Shown: positions 8,084 through 17,927 of the stretch, piece by piece
Numbering within the stretch: position 1 is the stretch's first letter
How the letters are laid out: each line of letters starts with the position of its first letter
NCBI RefSeq assembly: GCF_002563655.1
Contig: NZ_PDIY01000001.1
Location: 605,001-669,000, forward strand
Reading direction: 5' to 3'
Source: Bacillus sp. es.034
GTDB lineage: Bacteria; Bacillota; Bacilli; Bacillales; Bacillaceae_B
Length of the DNA stretch: 64,000 bases
Program-made: the position numbers and the translations under genes
Notes under the pieces: generated by a model
Told to the model about the DNA's origin: nothing
Seen by the model: the letters and a program-made list of their open reading frames with translations, nothing else
Database searches by the model: none

Positions 8084-8910
8084 TCTAATCCCTCCGTCGA
8101 AACTATTTTTCGATTTGTCATTTCAAGAGCTTTTTCTATTCCTTTTCGTAACGTACTGTTTGTGCTGAACTGATTAAGATCAATTCCCAAATTGACGATC
8201 GTCTGGGCAATCTCCGGTCTGATCCCCACCAGCATGCACTTCGCCCCTACTAAACGTACGGCTTCAGCAGCCTGGATGATATGATGGGCGACCATCGTAT
8301 CCACCACCGGAACACCGGTAATATCAATCAGAACGACTTCCGCCCTGTGCTTCACCACACCGTTCAACAGGTTTTCCATGATCAAACGGGCACGTTCAGT
8401 ATCAATGGTGCCGACAAGGGGCATAATGGAAATCTTTTCGAATACCGGTATCAATGGTGCAGATAATTCCTGTAATGCTATCTTTTGAAGGGAAACCGTT
8501 CTTTCCCATGATTCTGTATAAGCTTTTATGACTCTGTTATACATCGGCGTCAGCCATTGATCGAACTTCTCAACCTGTGAAGCGTGATTTTCTTCCGTGA
8601 TCAGCTGTTCCTCCGTCATGCCTTCGTATACCACTTTACCAAATGTCCCTAAAGCGGTTGTTACAAATGTTAATGGCCACCCTAATCTAACAACCTTTTC
8701 AGCGAAATCTTCAAGACGGCTGTTGAATTCTTTCGAATCTCTCAAATTAGCGGCAATCATTTCAACAAACTCATGGCTTGTCTTGGTGAAGACCTGATCC
8801 GAAACGACGTGAAGAAACTTCTCATCCGCTTCATTTCGCATACGATCCATCCAAGTACTAGTGATATCTGATTTATTGTCCTGAATATAAGCCGTGACTT
8901 CACTAAACAT
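8080..8910 (-). CDS. rsbRA: Stressosome sensor co-antagonist RsbRA
   Basis: This 276-residue protein has a non-haem globin-like N-terminal domain (about 1-140) and a C-terminal STAS domain. Thr171 (GTIDTERAR) and Thr205 (VVDTMVAHH) fall at the same numbers as the two RsbT-phosphorylated threonines of B. subtilis RsbRA. RsbR forms the stressosome shell with RsbS and passes environmental stress signals to RsbT. It is the first gene of the operon, with a GGAGAG site before its ATG. Confidence 0.94.
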   Translation of the reverse strand: MFSEVTAYIQDNKSDITSTWMDRMRNEADEKFLHVVSDQVFTKTSHEFVEMIAANLRDSKEFNSRLEDFAEKVVRLGWPLTFVTTALGTFGKVVYEGMTEEQLITEENHASQVEKFDQWLTPMYNRVIKAYTESWERTVSLQKIALQELSAPLIPVFEKISIMPLVGTIDTERARLIMENLLNGVVKHRAEVVLIDITGVPVVDTMVAHHIIQAAEAVRLVGAKCMLVGIRPEIAQTIVNLGIDLNQFSTNSTLRKGIEKALEMTNRKIVSTEGLE

Positions 8911-8951
8911 TTTGTTCTCTCCATTCTATCATATGAAATTTAACCCCAGCA

Positions 8952-8981
8952 TTTATACCGATTGATGTAACCCAATCTTAA
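8952..8981 (-). promoter_or_regulatory. Candidate SigA promoter of the rsb operon
   Basis: Minus strand: TTAAGA (8976-8981), 18-bp spacer, TATAAA (8952-8957), about 40 bp before the rsbR start. The match is partial, so the assignment is tentative. The rest of the 8911-9316 gap holds only the ndoA terminator at 9195-9249 and no convincing gene. Confidence 0.4.
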
Positions 8982-9194
8982 AGTAGTTTACAACAAAGAA
9001 CGAAAATGACTTAATTACTTTAATATTAACAAATAAATATGGAAAAGAAAAAGCCTATGCCTTTTCGGGTATTTTTATTTCTTTCTTTTCCCATTATAGA
9101 TTGTTTGCCTGGTTTTGTCATAAAATTGTCTATATTTCCATTATCCAGATACCTCTTCCAAAACAGAATCCGGCATCAATGGGTAGTGAAAATA

Positions 9195-9249
9195 AAAAAA
9201 GCAAAACAAAAAGGCTTAATGATCAAGCATTCGTTGATCAGCAAGCCTT
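9195..9249 (-). terminator. Rho-independent terminator after ndoA
   Basis: Minus strand: AAGGCTT-GC-TGATCAA, loop CGAATGC, TTGATCA-TT-AAGCCTT, then a T-rich tract. It ends the alr-ndoAI-ndoA transcript before rsbR. Confidence 0.85.
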
Positions 9250-9316
9250 CTGGTTTGCAGTTAAACTGTCTCTATTATATACGTGATAATGGATATACAC
9301 GAAGGACAGATATGAG

Positions 9317-9667
9317 TTAAAACTGGATCAGACCCACACTGATTTGCAGGGCGTCGTCCACTTTCTCCATCATCTCATCATCCAGGTGTGTAATCTTATC
9401 GGTAAGACGTTGTTTATCAATCGTTCGAATCTGTTCAAGCAAGATAACGGAATCACGTTCAAAGCCATAACGTTTTGCATCAATTTCAACATGAGTAGGC
9501 AGTTTTGCTTTTTGAATTTGTGCGGTAATGGCAGCTACAATAATTGTGGGACTAAACCTGTTCCCTATATCGTTTTGAATAACAAGTACCGGCCGAACTC
9601 CGCCTTGTTCTGAACCTACAACAGGAGAAAGGTCTGCAAAATATACGTCACCACGCTTTACAATCAA
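9317..9667 (-). CDS. ndoA: MazF-family mRNA endoribonuclease toxin EndoA (NdoA)
   Basis: The 116-residue protein begins with the PemK/MazF hallmark [20 protein letters not shown] and matches B. subtilis EndoA in length and sequence style. EndoA cleaves single-stranded mRNA at UACAU-type sites and is held in check by NdoAI encoded just upstream. The TTG start at 9667 is preceded by GGAGG. Confidence 0.96.
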   Translation of the reverse strand: MIVKRGDVYFADLSPVVGSEQGGVRPVLVIQNDIGNRFSPTIIVAAITAQIQKAKLPTHVEIDAKRYGFERDSVILLEQIRTIDKQRLTDKITHLDDEMMEKVDDALQISVGLIQF

Positions 9668-9671
9668 AGGA

Positions 9672-9953
9672 TTAACCTCCGCTTACTAAGCGTTCGACTG
9701 TATGTTCTGCCTCATATTCTGCTTGAATCGCTTCTGAAGCGATTGCGAGATTAATCTTCGCCATTTCCATATAGCCGCGTCTCATAGATTCACGTAATTG
9801 TCTCTTCTTACGCTCTCGTAAATACATTTTGGTTGCACGATAAATAAACTCATTGCGATTCACATTTTCTTGATCTGCAAAGCCGTCCAATTCTGTAACG
9901 AGCTGTTGCGGTAGACGAATTAAGATTTCTGTTGTTGCGCTGGATTCAGACAC
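9672..9953 (-). CDS. ndoAI: Antitoxin EndoAI (ribbon-helix-helix)
   Basis: This 93-residue ribbon-helix-helix protein ([18 protein letters not shown], then [20 protein letters not shown]) is the partner of NdoA, with a 4-bp gap to the toxin gene. The N terminus dimerises and the charged C terminus is expected to block the toxin surface. GTG start with GGAGGTG upstream. Confidence 0.94.
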   Translation of the reverse strand: MSESSATTEILIRLPQQLVTELDGFADQENVNRNEFIYRATKMYLRERKKRQLRESMRRGYMEMAKINLAIASEAIQAEYEAEHTVERLVSGG

Positions 9954-10079
9954 AAACTACACCTCCACCAATCACTACATACCGTTTCTGTTCATTAACA
10001 TATTTATCATACCATCAAATACAGGGAATGAAAAGTTAATTTATCAATCTCTTCTATTATCCACCAGTTAAAATACTAA

Positions 10080-11285
10080 TTATTCATCAAATAGGTCGTT
10101 ATTTTCCTGTGGACTGTCCATCCCTGTCGATAAGAGCTTATTCGACACTTCCGTCGCTTCTCCGTTCTGTATATATATGCGCGGTACTCTTGTCGAGATG
10201 ATGCAAGGGATCTCATAGTTGATGGTATCAAGCTTTTCGGCGATTTCATCCATCATTATGGCAGCCCCATCCTGCTTGCCGATCAACGTGACGCGGGTAC
10301 CGATCGGCCGGGATTCAGGTAGACGGATCATACATTGATCCATGCAAATCCTTCCAACAATTGGAACTCTCTTCCCGTCAATTAAAACGTCCTGACCCTG
10401 TAATTTCCGCAGCCAGCCATCTGCATATCCGATCGGAATCGTCCCGATCCATTCCGATTCCCCTGCTTCATACGTAGCTCCGTAACTGACTTTCTCACCA
10501 GCTGCAAGTTCTTTTGTATGAATGAGTCTGGAATGGAGTGAAAAGACTTCCTTCAATGGAAATGGCAGTTCAGGTTTCATCTCGATCGATGGTGTAAGGC
10601 CATACATGGCAATCCCCACTCTTACAGCATTAAATAGGGTATTCGTTTTCCTTAGAGTAGCAGCACTATTGGAAGAGTGGATATACGCAGGAAGCGATTC
10701 CAGTTGTTGAAGCATATATTCGAAGCGCCTCAACTGTTCGTCAAGATAGTCATCATTCAGTTCATCCGCCGTAGCAAAATGGGTAAAGATCCCCTGAAGC
10801 TCGAACTGTGGGTGAGAATGAATATATCCCTCGATACCCTTTAATTCGTCCGAGGTCCGAACGCCTATCCTCCCCATACCGGTATCACACTTGATATGAA
10901 GGCATAAATGATCTTCTTTCGCCAACTGTCTTTCAGCTTCCACGAGCCATTCCTTGTGGAAGACCGTTAAGGAAATGTCCAATTGAGAAGCAATCTTCAC
11001 ATCTTTTGGTCTCGTAGCCCCAAGGACAAGGATCGGAGCGGTGATGCCTCCCCTTCTCAAAGAGATCGCTTCATCCAGAAAGGCAACGGCCAATCCATGC
11101 GCCCCTGCAGCGAGGGCAGTGAGAGATGTTTGAACATCCCCGTGCCCGTAAGCATTCGCCTTTACAACGGCAAATACATTCACATCATCAGGGATATGAC
11201 CTTTAATATTTTTTACATTTTCATATAAATGATCCAAATTGATTTCAGCCCATGTATCTCGAAAAAATTGCGTCTGGGTTTCCAC
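10080..11285 (-). CDS. alr: Alanine racemase
   Basis: PLP-dependent enzyme that interconverts L- and D-alanine for peptidoglycan. The PLP lysine lies in AVVKANAYGHG (Lys42 counted from the chosen start). RVGIAMYG and VSYGATYEAGE, with the second-site catalytic tyrosine, are present. I use GTG at 11285 because AGGAAGTGA lies at a suitable distance; an in-frame GTG at 11294 is almost on top of it. Length 401, usual for the family. The C-terminal tail after about residue 380 is acidic and unusual but short. It is functionally linked to ddl and murF further along. Confidence 0.95.
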   Translation of the reverse strand: METQTQFFRDTWAEINLDHLYENVKNIKGHIPDDVNVFAVVKANAYGHGDVQTSLTALAAGAHGLAVAFLDEAISLRRGGITAPILVLGATRPKDVKIASQLDISLTVFHKEWLVEAERQLAKEDHLCLHIKCDTGMGRIGVRTSDELKGIEGYIHSHPQFELQGIFTHFATADELNDDYLDEQLRRFEYMLQQLESLPAYIHSSNSAATLRKTNTLFNAVRVGIAMYGLTPSIEMKPELPFPLKEVFSLHSRLIHTKELAAGEKVSYGATYEAGESEWIGTIPIGYADGWLRKLQGQDVLIDGKRVPIVGRICMDQCMIRLPESRPIGTRVTLIGKQDGAAIMMDEIAEKLDTINYEIPCIISTRVPRIYIQNGEATEVSNKLLSTGMDSPQENNDLFDE

Positions 11286-11469
11286 TCTGTTCACTTCCTC
11301 ATATCGTTACACAAAACATTGTCATTCTATTCAAGAATACCATGGATTATTCATATTATCATTTATTGTGGTGAATAGATTTTGGGATTTTCAGCAGGAA
11401 TGGGTTTTGAGGGGGGATAAGGAAGGATTTAGGGTCGGGGGCGGGACTTTACTCCCTATCCCAATGATT

Positions 11470-11500
11470 GAAAAGAGGCGGACCAGATAGGCCCGCCCCG
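11470..11500 (-). terminator. Terminator after ydcC-like lipoprotein gene
   Basis: Minus strand stem GGGGCGGGCC, loop TATCT, GGTCCGCCTC, then TTTTC. It separates the lipoprotein gene from alr. Confidence 0.65.
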
Positions 11501-11510
11501 ATCAACTTCA

Positions 11511-12524
11511 TCATTTCACCATTGAACCTTGCACGGATTGTGCCACCATGACCATTTCCGAAGGAGTGAGGTCATTTGATGCGAGCATATAATCCACACC
11601 ATTATTCGTCCACCGGATGGATTGATCCGTCATGGCCGCTACGGTGAAGCCAAGGTCCACCAATTCCCCCTTGAGGGACGTAGACACAGTCATCGTAGGG
11701 ACGACAGTCGTCTTCTCTTGAACGATCGTAAAGGATTTTTCGCCATCATAGGTTAGAATGACGCGCTTTCCTGTATCTGTCGCCACTTCTTTTTCTTCTA
11801 TCAATTCAGTACCGGTGATTTCAGACATCGGGTACAAAACGGTGAATTCCGTATCTTCCACTGCCGCTGTCACAGGAACCTCAAGCTGGGCGCCGGTCAT
11901 ATTTTTCTTCATATCGAAATCTTTTTTATCAAACGCGGCTTTCATGTCCATCTTAGAGAATTCCACTTTCACAAGCGGGTTTTGATCTGAATCCATCACA
12001 TTAACAGATGCAGGCGTCAGGTCTTTCTTGTTAAAGGCAATCTCCTGTGTAGGGAGCATCTGACTGTTCTGGTAACGTGTTTTTGTCGTAAAGACATAAT
12101 GATTTTTTGTTTCCTTGAAGGTGGCTTCTTTGTCTTCTAAAACATCTTTGACAAGTGATTCATACAAGTATGCCTGACTGCTGTTTTCAGGCCAGTTGCT
12201 TTGGAATCGGAAGCTTTTATTCAGAGCCGGTGTCAGGACGAACACTCCCTCATCATTACGCAGGATCATTTGGCTTTGATCTTTTGTAGCATTCTTAAGG
12301 GCTACACGATAATAATTAGGGTCATTATGCCATACTTCCACATCATAGGTTTGGGGTTCTTCTCCCACCTGCAGGGTCATCTTTGCATCTGCTTTGTACC
12401 CCTTCATATCTTCTACTTTTGCCTTAAGGTCCTTGGTTACATCGTCTTTCGATTTTTCTCCACAGGCAGCGAGTGCAAGCACCGCCAACATGGCCATCAC
12501 TAGTATCACTAGCTTTTTCTTCAT
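11511..12524 (-). CDS. LolA-like outer-surface lipoprotein (YdcC family)
   Basis: The 337-residue product starts with a lipoprotein signal peptide (MKKKLVILVMAMLAVLALAACG; lipobox LAAC, Cys about 21). The mature part resembles the LolA/YdcC family of beta-rich lipid-binding folds; B. subtilis YdcC is annotated as a sporulation-related lipoprotein. The start at 12524 is chosen because it yields an intact signal peptide after AAGGGG; an upstream ATG at 12578 would add 18 residues before it. It lies between acpS and alr as in B. subtilis. Confidence 0.88.
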   Translation of the reverse strand: MKKKLVILVMAMLAVLALAACGEKSKDDVTKDLKAKVEDMKGYKADAKMTLQVGEEPQTYDVEVWHNDPNYYRVALKNATKDQSQMILRNDEGVFVLTPALNKSFRFQSNWPENSSQAYLYESLVKDVLEDKEATFKETKNHYVFTTKTRYQNSQMLPTQEIAFNKKDLTPASVNVMDSDQNPLVKVEFSKMDMKAAFDKKDFDMKKNMTGAQLEVPVTAAVEDTEFTVLYPMSEITGTELIEEKEVATDTGKRVILTYDGEKSFTIVQEKTTVVPTMTVSTSLKGELVDLGFTVAAMTDQSIRWTNNGVDYMLASNDLTPSEMVMVAQSVQGSMVK

Positions 12525-12735
12525 TTTTTCAACCCCTTTTGTCCCAGGATAAACGTAATTGAGAGAGGGGAAGGCCACTTGTCAAAGAATGGACGATCCT
12601 TGAAAGAATGCCCGGTTCCATTCGCCAACGAACCGCGATTGTTAAACAACTGGCCTTGTCTCTCCTATTGCACTACTGAATATATGAGACAACCTGAGGG
12701 ATTATGCTAGTGAAGATGACAAGCTTGAAATTTAA

Positions 12736-13086
12736 TTACTCTTCAATGACGACCTGGGCTGCTGCAAATTCCCTGCTATGAGTGATGGACAGATGGGCAT
12801 GGGTTCCCTCTGGCTTCGAAAAATAAGGCTTTCCTTTCCGGTCCTTACTGATTTCAATATCCCGAAACGAAAGCATCGTCCCGATCCCGGTTCCATGTGC
12901 TTTCGCGTACGCCTCTTTCGCTGCAAAACGTCCAGCCACATATTCGATTCTGCGCCCTTCACTCAACGAAAAGAACGTATCCTCTTCTCTTTCCGTCAGG
13001 ATCCTCTTCACGAACCTGGGCTGCCGTTCCAGTAATTCCCGTATACGCCCGATTTCTACGATATCCAACCCTATTCCTTTAATCAT
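12736..13086 (-). CDS. acpS: Holo-[acyl-carrier-protein] synthase
   Basis: This 116-residue phosphopantetheinyl transferase moves the 4'-phosphopantetheine arm from CoA to acyl carrier protein. Visible motifs are GIGLDIVEIGRI with the Mg-binding Asp and FAAKEAYAKAHGTGIG. GAAGGGGAG precedes the ATG. Confidence 0.96.
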   Translation of the reverse strand: MIKGIGLDIVEIGRIRELLERQPRFVKRILTEREEDTFFSLSEGRRIEYVAGRFAAKEAYAKAHGTGIGTMLSFRDIEISKDRKGKPYFSKPEGTHAHLSITHSREFAAAQVVIEE

Positions 13087-13220
13087 ATGCTACTCCCCTT
13101 CTACTCTTGTCCTGTCCTGCATATTTTAATAATGAACTCCACTCGTGATTTTCATCATTTTCTTATACTATAGTACTAACCGTTATTTTCGCGTACCCAG
13201 CCCATGTAGGAGGATACACT

Positions 13221-13805
13221 ATGTTTGTACGAACTGAAAGTTTTTCTCAATTTCTACGATACTATCCTATTATTTCCTTGATTGTCCTGATTCATATCGC
13301 CCTATTTGCGGTCAGTGCCCTTCCCGTCTTCCCTCAATTGTGGGTGTACGAACAACTCGCTGGTGTGAATGTATTCATAAAAGAAGGGGAATGGTGGAGA
13401 CTGATCACCCCGATCTTTGTCCATATGGGGTTTGCCCATCTATTATTCAACTCGTTTTCTCTTGTCCTATTCGGACCACCTTTGGAAAAACACCTTGGCA
13501 AGGCAAAGTTCCTTGCCCTTTACTTAGCAAGCGGTGTGTTTGCCAATATCATCACCTATCTCATCAAGCCCCTTACCTATAGCCACGTCGGAGCATCAGG
13601 GGCCATTTTCGGATTATTCGGCTTCTATATTGCTATGATCGTTCTGAAAAATCATTTCATCACCAGGGAAAGCCGGCAGATCATCCTCCCAATCGTGATC
13701 ATCGGGGTCGTGATGACCTTCATGCAATCAGGCATTAACATTGCCGCCCACATCTTCGGATTGATCGCAGGCTTCGTCATCGGATGGATTTCCGGGAGGA
13801 AATAA
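13221..13805 (+). CDS. Rhomboid-family intramembrane serine protease (YdcA-like)
   Basis: Six hydrophobic segments across 194 residues. The catalytic dyad is Ser126 in GASGAIFG and His177 in AAHIFG; the HxxxN motif is at 73-77. Rhomboids cleave transmembrane substrates inside the membrane; the substrate is unknown. The gene is read opposite to its neighbours and ends in its own terminator. Confidence 0.93.
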   Translation: MFVRTESFSQFLRYYPIISLIVLIHIALFAVSALPVFPQLWVYEQLAGVNVFIKEGEWWRLITPIFVHMGFAHLLFNSFSLVLFGPPLEKHLGKAKFLALYLASGVFANIITYLIKPLTYSHVGASGAIFGLFGFYIAMIVLKNHFITRESRQIILPIVIIGVVMTFMQSGINIAAHIFGLIAGFVIGWISGRK

Positions 13806-13814
13806 GCATATGCA

Positions 13815-13848
13815 AGAAGCGGCCAGAATGAAAAGGCCGCTTCTTTGT
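13815..13848 (+). terminator. Terminator after rhomboid gene
   Basis: Stem AAGCGGCC/GGCCGCTT followed by CTTTGTTT. Confidence 0.75.
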
Positions 13849-15306
13849 TTATATACTATGGGAAAACCAGGAGGCAATCCTTTTCAGATCTTCTTTCTTA
13901 AGGTCCCTCACCTGACTCGCATAACCGGCGGCACCTGATTTCACCGTAGTCGTGAGACTGCCTAATCCTTTTCTTGCCTGAAACCAACTCTCTTTCGTAT
14001 CAAGGGACTGAATCCGATTTTTCTTCATATACATCGTATTCTTCAATACCCCTCTATACCGTAAAGATAACTGCCCCCCATCGATTCTGAATCCGCCTGC
14101 GCGGTATTGAAAGTAGCCGAGCACTCCAAAAGGCAGGATCAAGAGCGCTGCCCAAAGACCATATGGCCAGAAGAAATAGCAGGCGGCAGCAAGTGGGACC
14201 AGTATCCAGACCGATTGTCTAAATACATACCTCCTCATGGCACTTACCGGCAGCCCTTTAAAATCATCCTGGATGATATATTGGGGAAACAATCCATTTA
14301 ACAACTCCGGAACCTGTTCCTTCTTAATAATCGGGAACAACTTAATACTCATACTGTCTTTCTCTAAAACAGACCCACCGGCATTTTCAATATGAACGGT
14401 GCAATACCCAATCAGCTGCCTGATCGGGTTCTCTACTATCCTGATCCCTTGAACCCGGTTTAACGGGACCGTCACCTGCTTCTTTTCAAGGAGTCCTCTT
14501 GTCATGACAATATGTTCATCCACTATTTTGATCTTAAAATCACCATAAATGATAAACGTCCAGACGATCGATAGGAACCAGGCAAGCATAAGCCCTAAAA
14601 ATGCCGTCAATGCGACGATGAACACTCCACTTTTTATAAACACGGCCACTTCCTCATATACAGCCTTATAGGGAATGAGTTCATTGAATTGGGATAAGAA
14701 TAATGCAACCCCTGAAATAATGACCCCTACTCCTCCCGAGGTCGCCGCAAGAACCCAGATGTCTTTTTGACCAAGGGTGAAAAAAGGTTCATCTTCCTGA
14801 ATGGCAGACTGCTCCAGAGAAAAATCCTCCTTCACGCTCTCACCCTTCTTCTCCCGATAAATCATCTGTTCTAACTCCAGTGCTTCCTCCTTAGAAATAG
14901 CGGTCAGTTCCGCTTCCGACTCCCTGGAATTTGAAGAGCCCGCTGTTTCGACCTTCACCTTTACAAGCCCAAAGGGACGGTGTAACACCCCTTCCGAGAA
15001 GTTCAGACTCTGGATCCGTTCAATTGGGATATACCTCTTCTTTTTCACAAATAGCCCGTACTCGATCCTTAGCTCTCCTTCTTCAAGCCGGTAGGTGAAA
15101 CGAAGCCACTTAATAATTCCGAAAACCAGAACGATGACAAGGACAAGAAGCATCGATAGAAGGGGCAAGTAATCCCAAAATCCACTCTTCTCCCCCCGAT
15201 TGTTTATGACAAACAAAAATACAAATGGAACAATCAAATCTTTCAGTTGTTTAACAAAACTCGCCACAGCCGATATTGGGTGAAGCCTTTTATGTTCAGA
15301 CATCAT
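13849..15306 (-). CDS. Bacterial PH-domain membrane protein, YdbT-like
   Basis: This 485-residue integral membrane protein has paired hydrophobic segments near residues 20-65, 180-255 and 370-400, with bacterial PH (DUF304) domains between them (IEYGLFVKKKRYIPIERIQ; MTRGLLEKKQVTVPLNRVQ; RYRGVLKNTMYMKKNRIQ). The three repeats share an R-I-Q ending, visible directly. Its start overlaps the end of the ydbS-like gene by 11 bp. In B. subtilis the YdbS/YdbT pair has been linked to resistance to bacteriocins; that role is not shown here. Confidence 0.88.
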   Translation of the reverse strand: MMSEHKRLHPISAVASFVKQLKDLIVPFVFLFVINNRGEKSGFWDYLPLLSMLLVLVIVLVFGIIKWLRFTYRLEEGELRIEYGLFVKKKRYIPIERIQSLNFSEGVLHRPFGLVKVKVETAGSSNSRESEAELTAISKEEALELEQMIYREKKGESVKEDFSLEQSAIQEDEPFFTLGQKDIWVLAATSGGVGVIISGVALFLSQFNELIPYKAVYEEVAVFIKSGVFIVALTAFLGLMLAWFLSIVWTFIIYGDFKIKIVDEHIVMTRGLLEKKQVTVPLNRVQGIRIVENPIRQLIGYCTVHIENAGGSVLEKDSMSIKLFPIIKKEQVPELLNGLFPQYIIQDDFKGLPVSAMRRYVFRQSVWILVPLAAACYFFWPYGLWAALLILPFGVLGYFQYRAGGFRIDGGQLSLRYRGVLKNTMYMKKNRIQSLDTKESWFQARKGLGSLTTTVKSGAAGYASQVRDLKKEDLKRIASWFSHSI

Positions 15307-15775
15307 CTTCCGCCACCCTCGCCAGCTGCGATATCGAATTCCTCAGTTCATCCGCTTCTTCCATGTCCAAAGCTGGGATCTCGTGGACGTTTGCTGCAGT
15401 GGAGATGGTAATCGTCGATAGTCCGTATCTTTTTAAGATCGGTCCCTGTACTGTATCAACATGCTGGACTCTCACCATCGGCACCAGCGTACGTTTCACG
15501 ATCAGGATTCCCCTCTGCAGTTCGATTTCCTGTTCCCTCACTTCATACCTCCACCTTTTCCACTTGATGGTCGGAAGTAAAAACACGAACAAATATGTAA
15601 AAAAGATGAATACACCTATAGATATTACGGTCACCCAATGGGACCAATCAAATATAAACGTCAAAACAATGGCTCCGACTGCCAAGGAGGCCACAACCAA
15701 CGACTCCAACACTCCATATATCTTCCATACTCTCAAAGCCATTGGTGATATTCTCTTTTGCGGTTCCCCAATCAT
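15296..15775 (-). CDS. Bacterial PH-domain membrane protein, YdbS-like
   Basis: 159 residues with two N-terminal membrane helices (about 25-70) and one bPH2 domain (IELQRGILIVKRTLVPMVRVQ). It is the smaller partner of the downstream YdbT-like protein and is translationally coupled to it. Confidence 0.87.
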   Translation of the reverse strand: MIGEPQKRISPMALRVWKIYGVLESLVVASLAVGAIVLTFIFDWSHWVTVISIGVFIFFTYLFVFLLPTIKWKRWRYEVREQEIELQRGILIVKRTLVPMVRVQHVDTVQGPILKRYGLSTITISTAANVHEIPALDMEEADELRNSISQLARVAEDDV

Positions 15776-15872
15776 ACAAATCCCCCTCTCTCTTTTACTA
15801 AATCTTACAGTAAATATACGTTTCGGAACAGAGATGGTTTCAGAATGTGGGGAGAATAAAATTTCATGATAT

Positions 15873-16835
15873 CTACTTCACTATAAAGGAACTTTTATCG
15901 ACCCATTCAATTCCTTCCTTTCCTTGCAGATCTTCAACCAGTCTAAACAACGCATCATCTTTTTTCTTGGCTTCGATCATACAATCGATTTCATCGACCG
16001 AGCCTTTCATTCCGTGTAAAAAGTCGAGGAACATCCGGGGATCGATGAAATCAGCATGAGCTTTATACTCTTCCATGGACCGGGGGCTGGATATATGCAT
16101 CTTCACCGGCAAAGGAGACTGACTCCATGTCCCGACCACTCTATCCCAATCCAGCAGCCAGTCTCTTTCGTTATAGGCTAGATGGTGATGATAATCAAAT
16201 ACAAGAGGAATGCCGAGTTTCTCGCACAAATAAAGGGCATCCGCCGCGCTGAACACCGTATCATCATTCTCAAGGATGATCATCTGCTGAAGAGAAACCG
16301 GGGTCAGCCCCCAATTATGAATAAATTGCTCAAGCGCCTTTTCCTTATCTTCATATGCCCCACCCACATGAAGAACACAGCGGTGGGTCGGATCGGTTCC
16401 CATCCCCTTTAACAAAGCTTCGTGCATCTTCAACGTCTTCAACGTATTTTTCATCACATCTACATCACTGGAATTCAACAGAACAAAGTGATCAGGATGA
16501 AACCCCACTCTCATTGGATGAAGCTTCAGGTACTCTTCAATCTCTCCTAGCTCTTCCTTTAACGGAGAAATGAAATCCCATCCCTTCAATTCTGGATGAT
16601 TGGCAAGGGGAATCAGTTTTGAACTAAACCGGAAGAAATGGATTTCATTCATGACATTATGCTTTAACAGCCTGAGGCAATTTTGTAAATTGGAGCGGGC
16701 AATCCGTTCTAATTTATGAATCGCTGCCTCCCGATCCTTTATGCCAGCGAATTGCTTATAAGTCATCGTTTGGGAAGGCGAAGCATTTTGAAGATTCATG
16801 CTCATGGCTACATAGCCGAGTTTTACGAGTGTCAT
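15873..16835 (-). CDS. uvsE: UV DNA damage endonuclease UvsE/UvdE
   Basis: The 320-residue protein matches the UVDE TIM-barrel family from its start (VKLGYVAMSMNLQNASPS) through NLQNCLRLLKHN, MRVGFHPDHFVLL and PLVFDYHHH. These enzymes nick DNA 5' of UV photoproducts using a metal cluster of His, Glu and Asp residues. The ATG at 16835 follows AAAGGAG. In B. subtilis the homologue lies elsewhere, so the gene is inserted into the ydbS-cshA interval here. Confidence 0.92.
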   Translation of the reverse strand: MTLVKLGYVAMSMNLQNASPSQTMTYKQFAGIKDREAAIHKLERIARSNLQNCLRLLKHNVMNEIHFFRFSSKLIPLANHPELKGWDFISPLKEELGEIEEYLKLHPMRVGFHPDHFVLLNSSDVDVMKNTLKTLKMHEALLKGMGTDPTHRCVLHVGGAYEDKEKALEQFIHNWGLTPVSLQQMIILENDDTVFSAADALYLCEKLGIPLVFDYHHHLAYNERDWLLDWDRVVGTWSQSPLPVKMHISSPRSMEEYKAHADFIDPRMFLDFLHGMKGSVDEIDCMIEAKKKDDALFRLVEDLQGKEGIEWVDKSSFIVK

Positions 16836-16882
16836 GGACGTCGGACTCCTTTTTGGAGTTAGTATGTGCTTTAGATGTGGAA

Positions 16883-17854
16883 TTATCTCGGGGGTTTTGA
16901 ATAGGTGACAGATTTTGTTTCTCCGCAGGTTTTGAGATGAAAGGATTTCAATATTTTGTAGGCTGTGTTTCTTGATTGCAGATGGAGAAAATTTCTAAGT
17001 TCACTATTGGTTAGGTGGTTGTTTAGGAGTGAGAAATATTCGTGGATAGCTGTGATGTGTGCAGTCTTAGAAGAGTGGCGGCACTTAGGGCAGGACCAGG
17101 ATGCACTGACTCGGATCATGGGGATGTGCTGGCAGTTTTCGCAGCGTATACCGGTGAGGATGTCACCTTTTGTAAGGGAGTAGGCTTTTAGGATATCAAT
17201 TTCCGGATCCTCATGTTTTTTTATTATGAGCCTTTTCATTTTTAGAAGTTCTTTATATGTCACGGTTGAGATTGGATGTTTTTCATTCAATTCTTTGATC
17301 TTATCGATGATATTTTGAGCATGTATTATTTGTTTGTACGGATCGTCCGGCGCGGGGGATACAGTGTAATTCAGGGTGGTTGACGGGTTGCTGAATACGA
17401 CGAGATGTTTGATTGGAGGATGCTTTACTCTGTGGGTACTGAACCATTTTTGGAGTAATAATTTATATCTTAGGACTTGGGATACCGGGTCCACAAACCC
17501 TTCTGTCACTCCTTTATGAGTCCGGGTAAGCTGTTTGATGAAAGGATCGATGGTTACGATTCCCGATATGTTTTTTACTTCGATGATTAAAATATAGAAT
17601 GGGGTGAGGATGAGAAAGTCCATTTGAAAATGGTTTGAGAGGATGGGGAGTCTTACATTGTAGAAGATCTTGTATCTTTTATCTTTGAGAAAAGTGAGAT
17701 GGTAGTAAATAGTGGATTCTCCGTTGTAGCCTGCTCTTCTTTTTCTTAAATCCTTTTGTATGAGGGGGACTTTTAGATGATGTTGGACGATCCGGCCCGA
17801 TAATGCCTCTGTTTTTTCAAGAATTAGCGGGATTGTTAGCTCTTTACAGATCAA
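16883..17854 (-). CDS. NERD-domain protein with C-terminal zinc ribbon
   Basis: The 323-residue protein carries a nuclease-related domain (about 35-150): GYNGESTIYYHL, MDFLILTPFYILIIEVKN with the conserved D and ExK spacing of PD-(D/E)xK-like folds. The C-terminal part has CENC and CPKC pairs (about 240-265) and a helical end. NERD proteins are inferred to act on DNA; no role is proven. The start is TTG at 17854 after GGAG. A repeat array lies upstream at 17949-18040. Confidence 0.85.
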   Translation of the reverse strand: MICKELTIPLILEKTEALSGRIVQHHLKVPLIQKDLRKRRAGYNGESTIYYHLTFLKDKRYKIFYNVRLPILSNHFQMDFLILTPFYILIIEVKNISGIVTIDPFIKQLTRTHKGVTEGFVDPVSQVLRYKLLLQKWFSTHRVKHPPIKHLVVFSNPSTTLNYTVSPAPDDPYKQIIHAQNIIDKIKELNEKHPISTVTYKELLKMKRLIIKKHEDPEIDILKAYSLTKGDILTGIRCENCQHIPMIRVSASWSCPKCRHSSKTAHITAIHEYFSLLNNHLTNSELRNFLHLQSRNTAYKILKSFHLKTCGETKSVTYSKPPR

Positions 17855-17927
17855 TTGATCACTCTCCTTATTGGGTATGGGTATTTAGTTCGCCACAGGT
17901 TGGGAAACTCCTTCTTTCGGATTGGAA

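Noticed and set aside
9039..9320. 93-codon plus-strand ORF in the gap after ndoA
   Set aside because: No ribosome binding site, AT-rich low-complexity product and overlap with the ndoA terminator.
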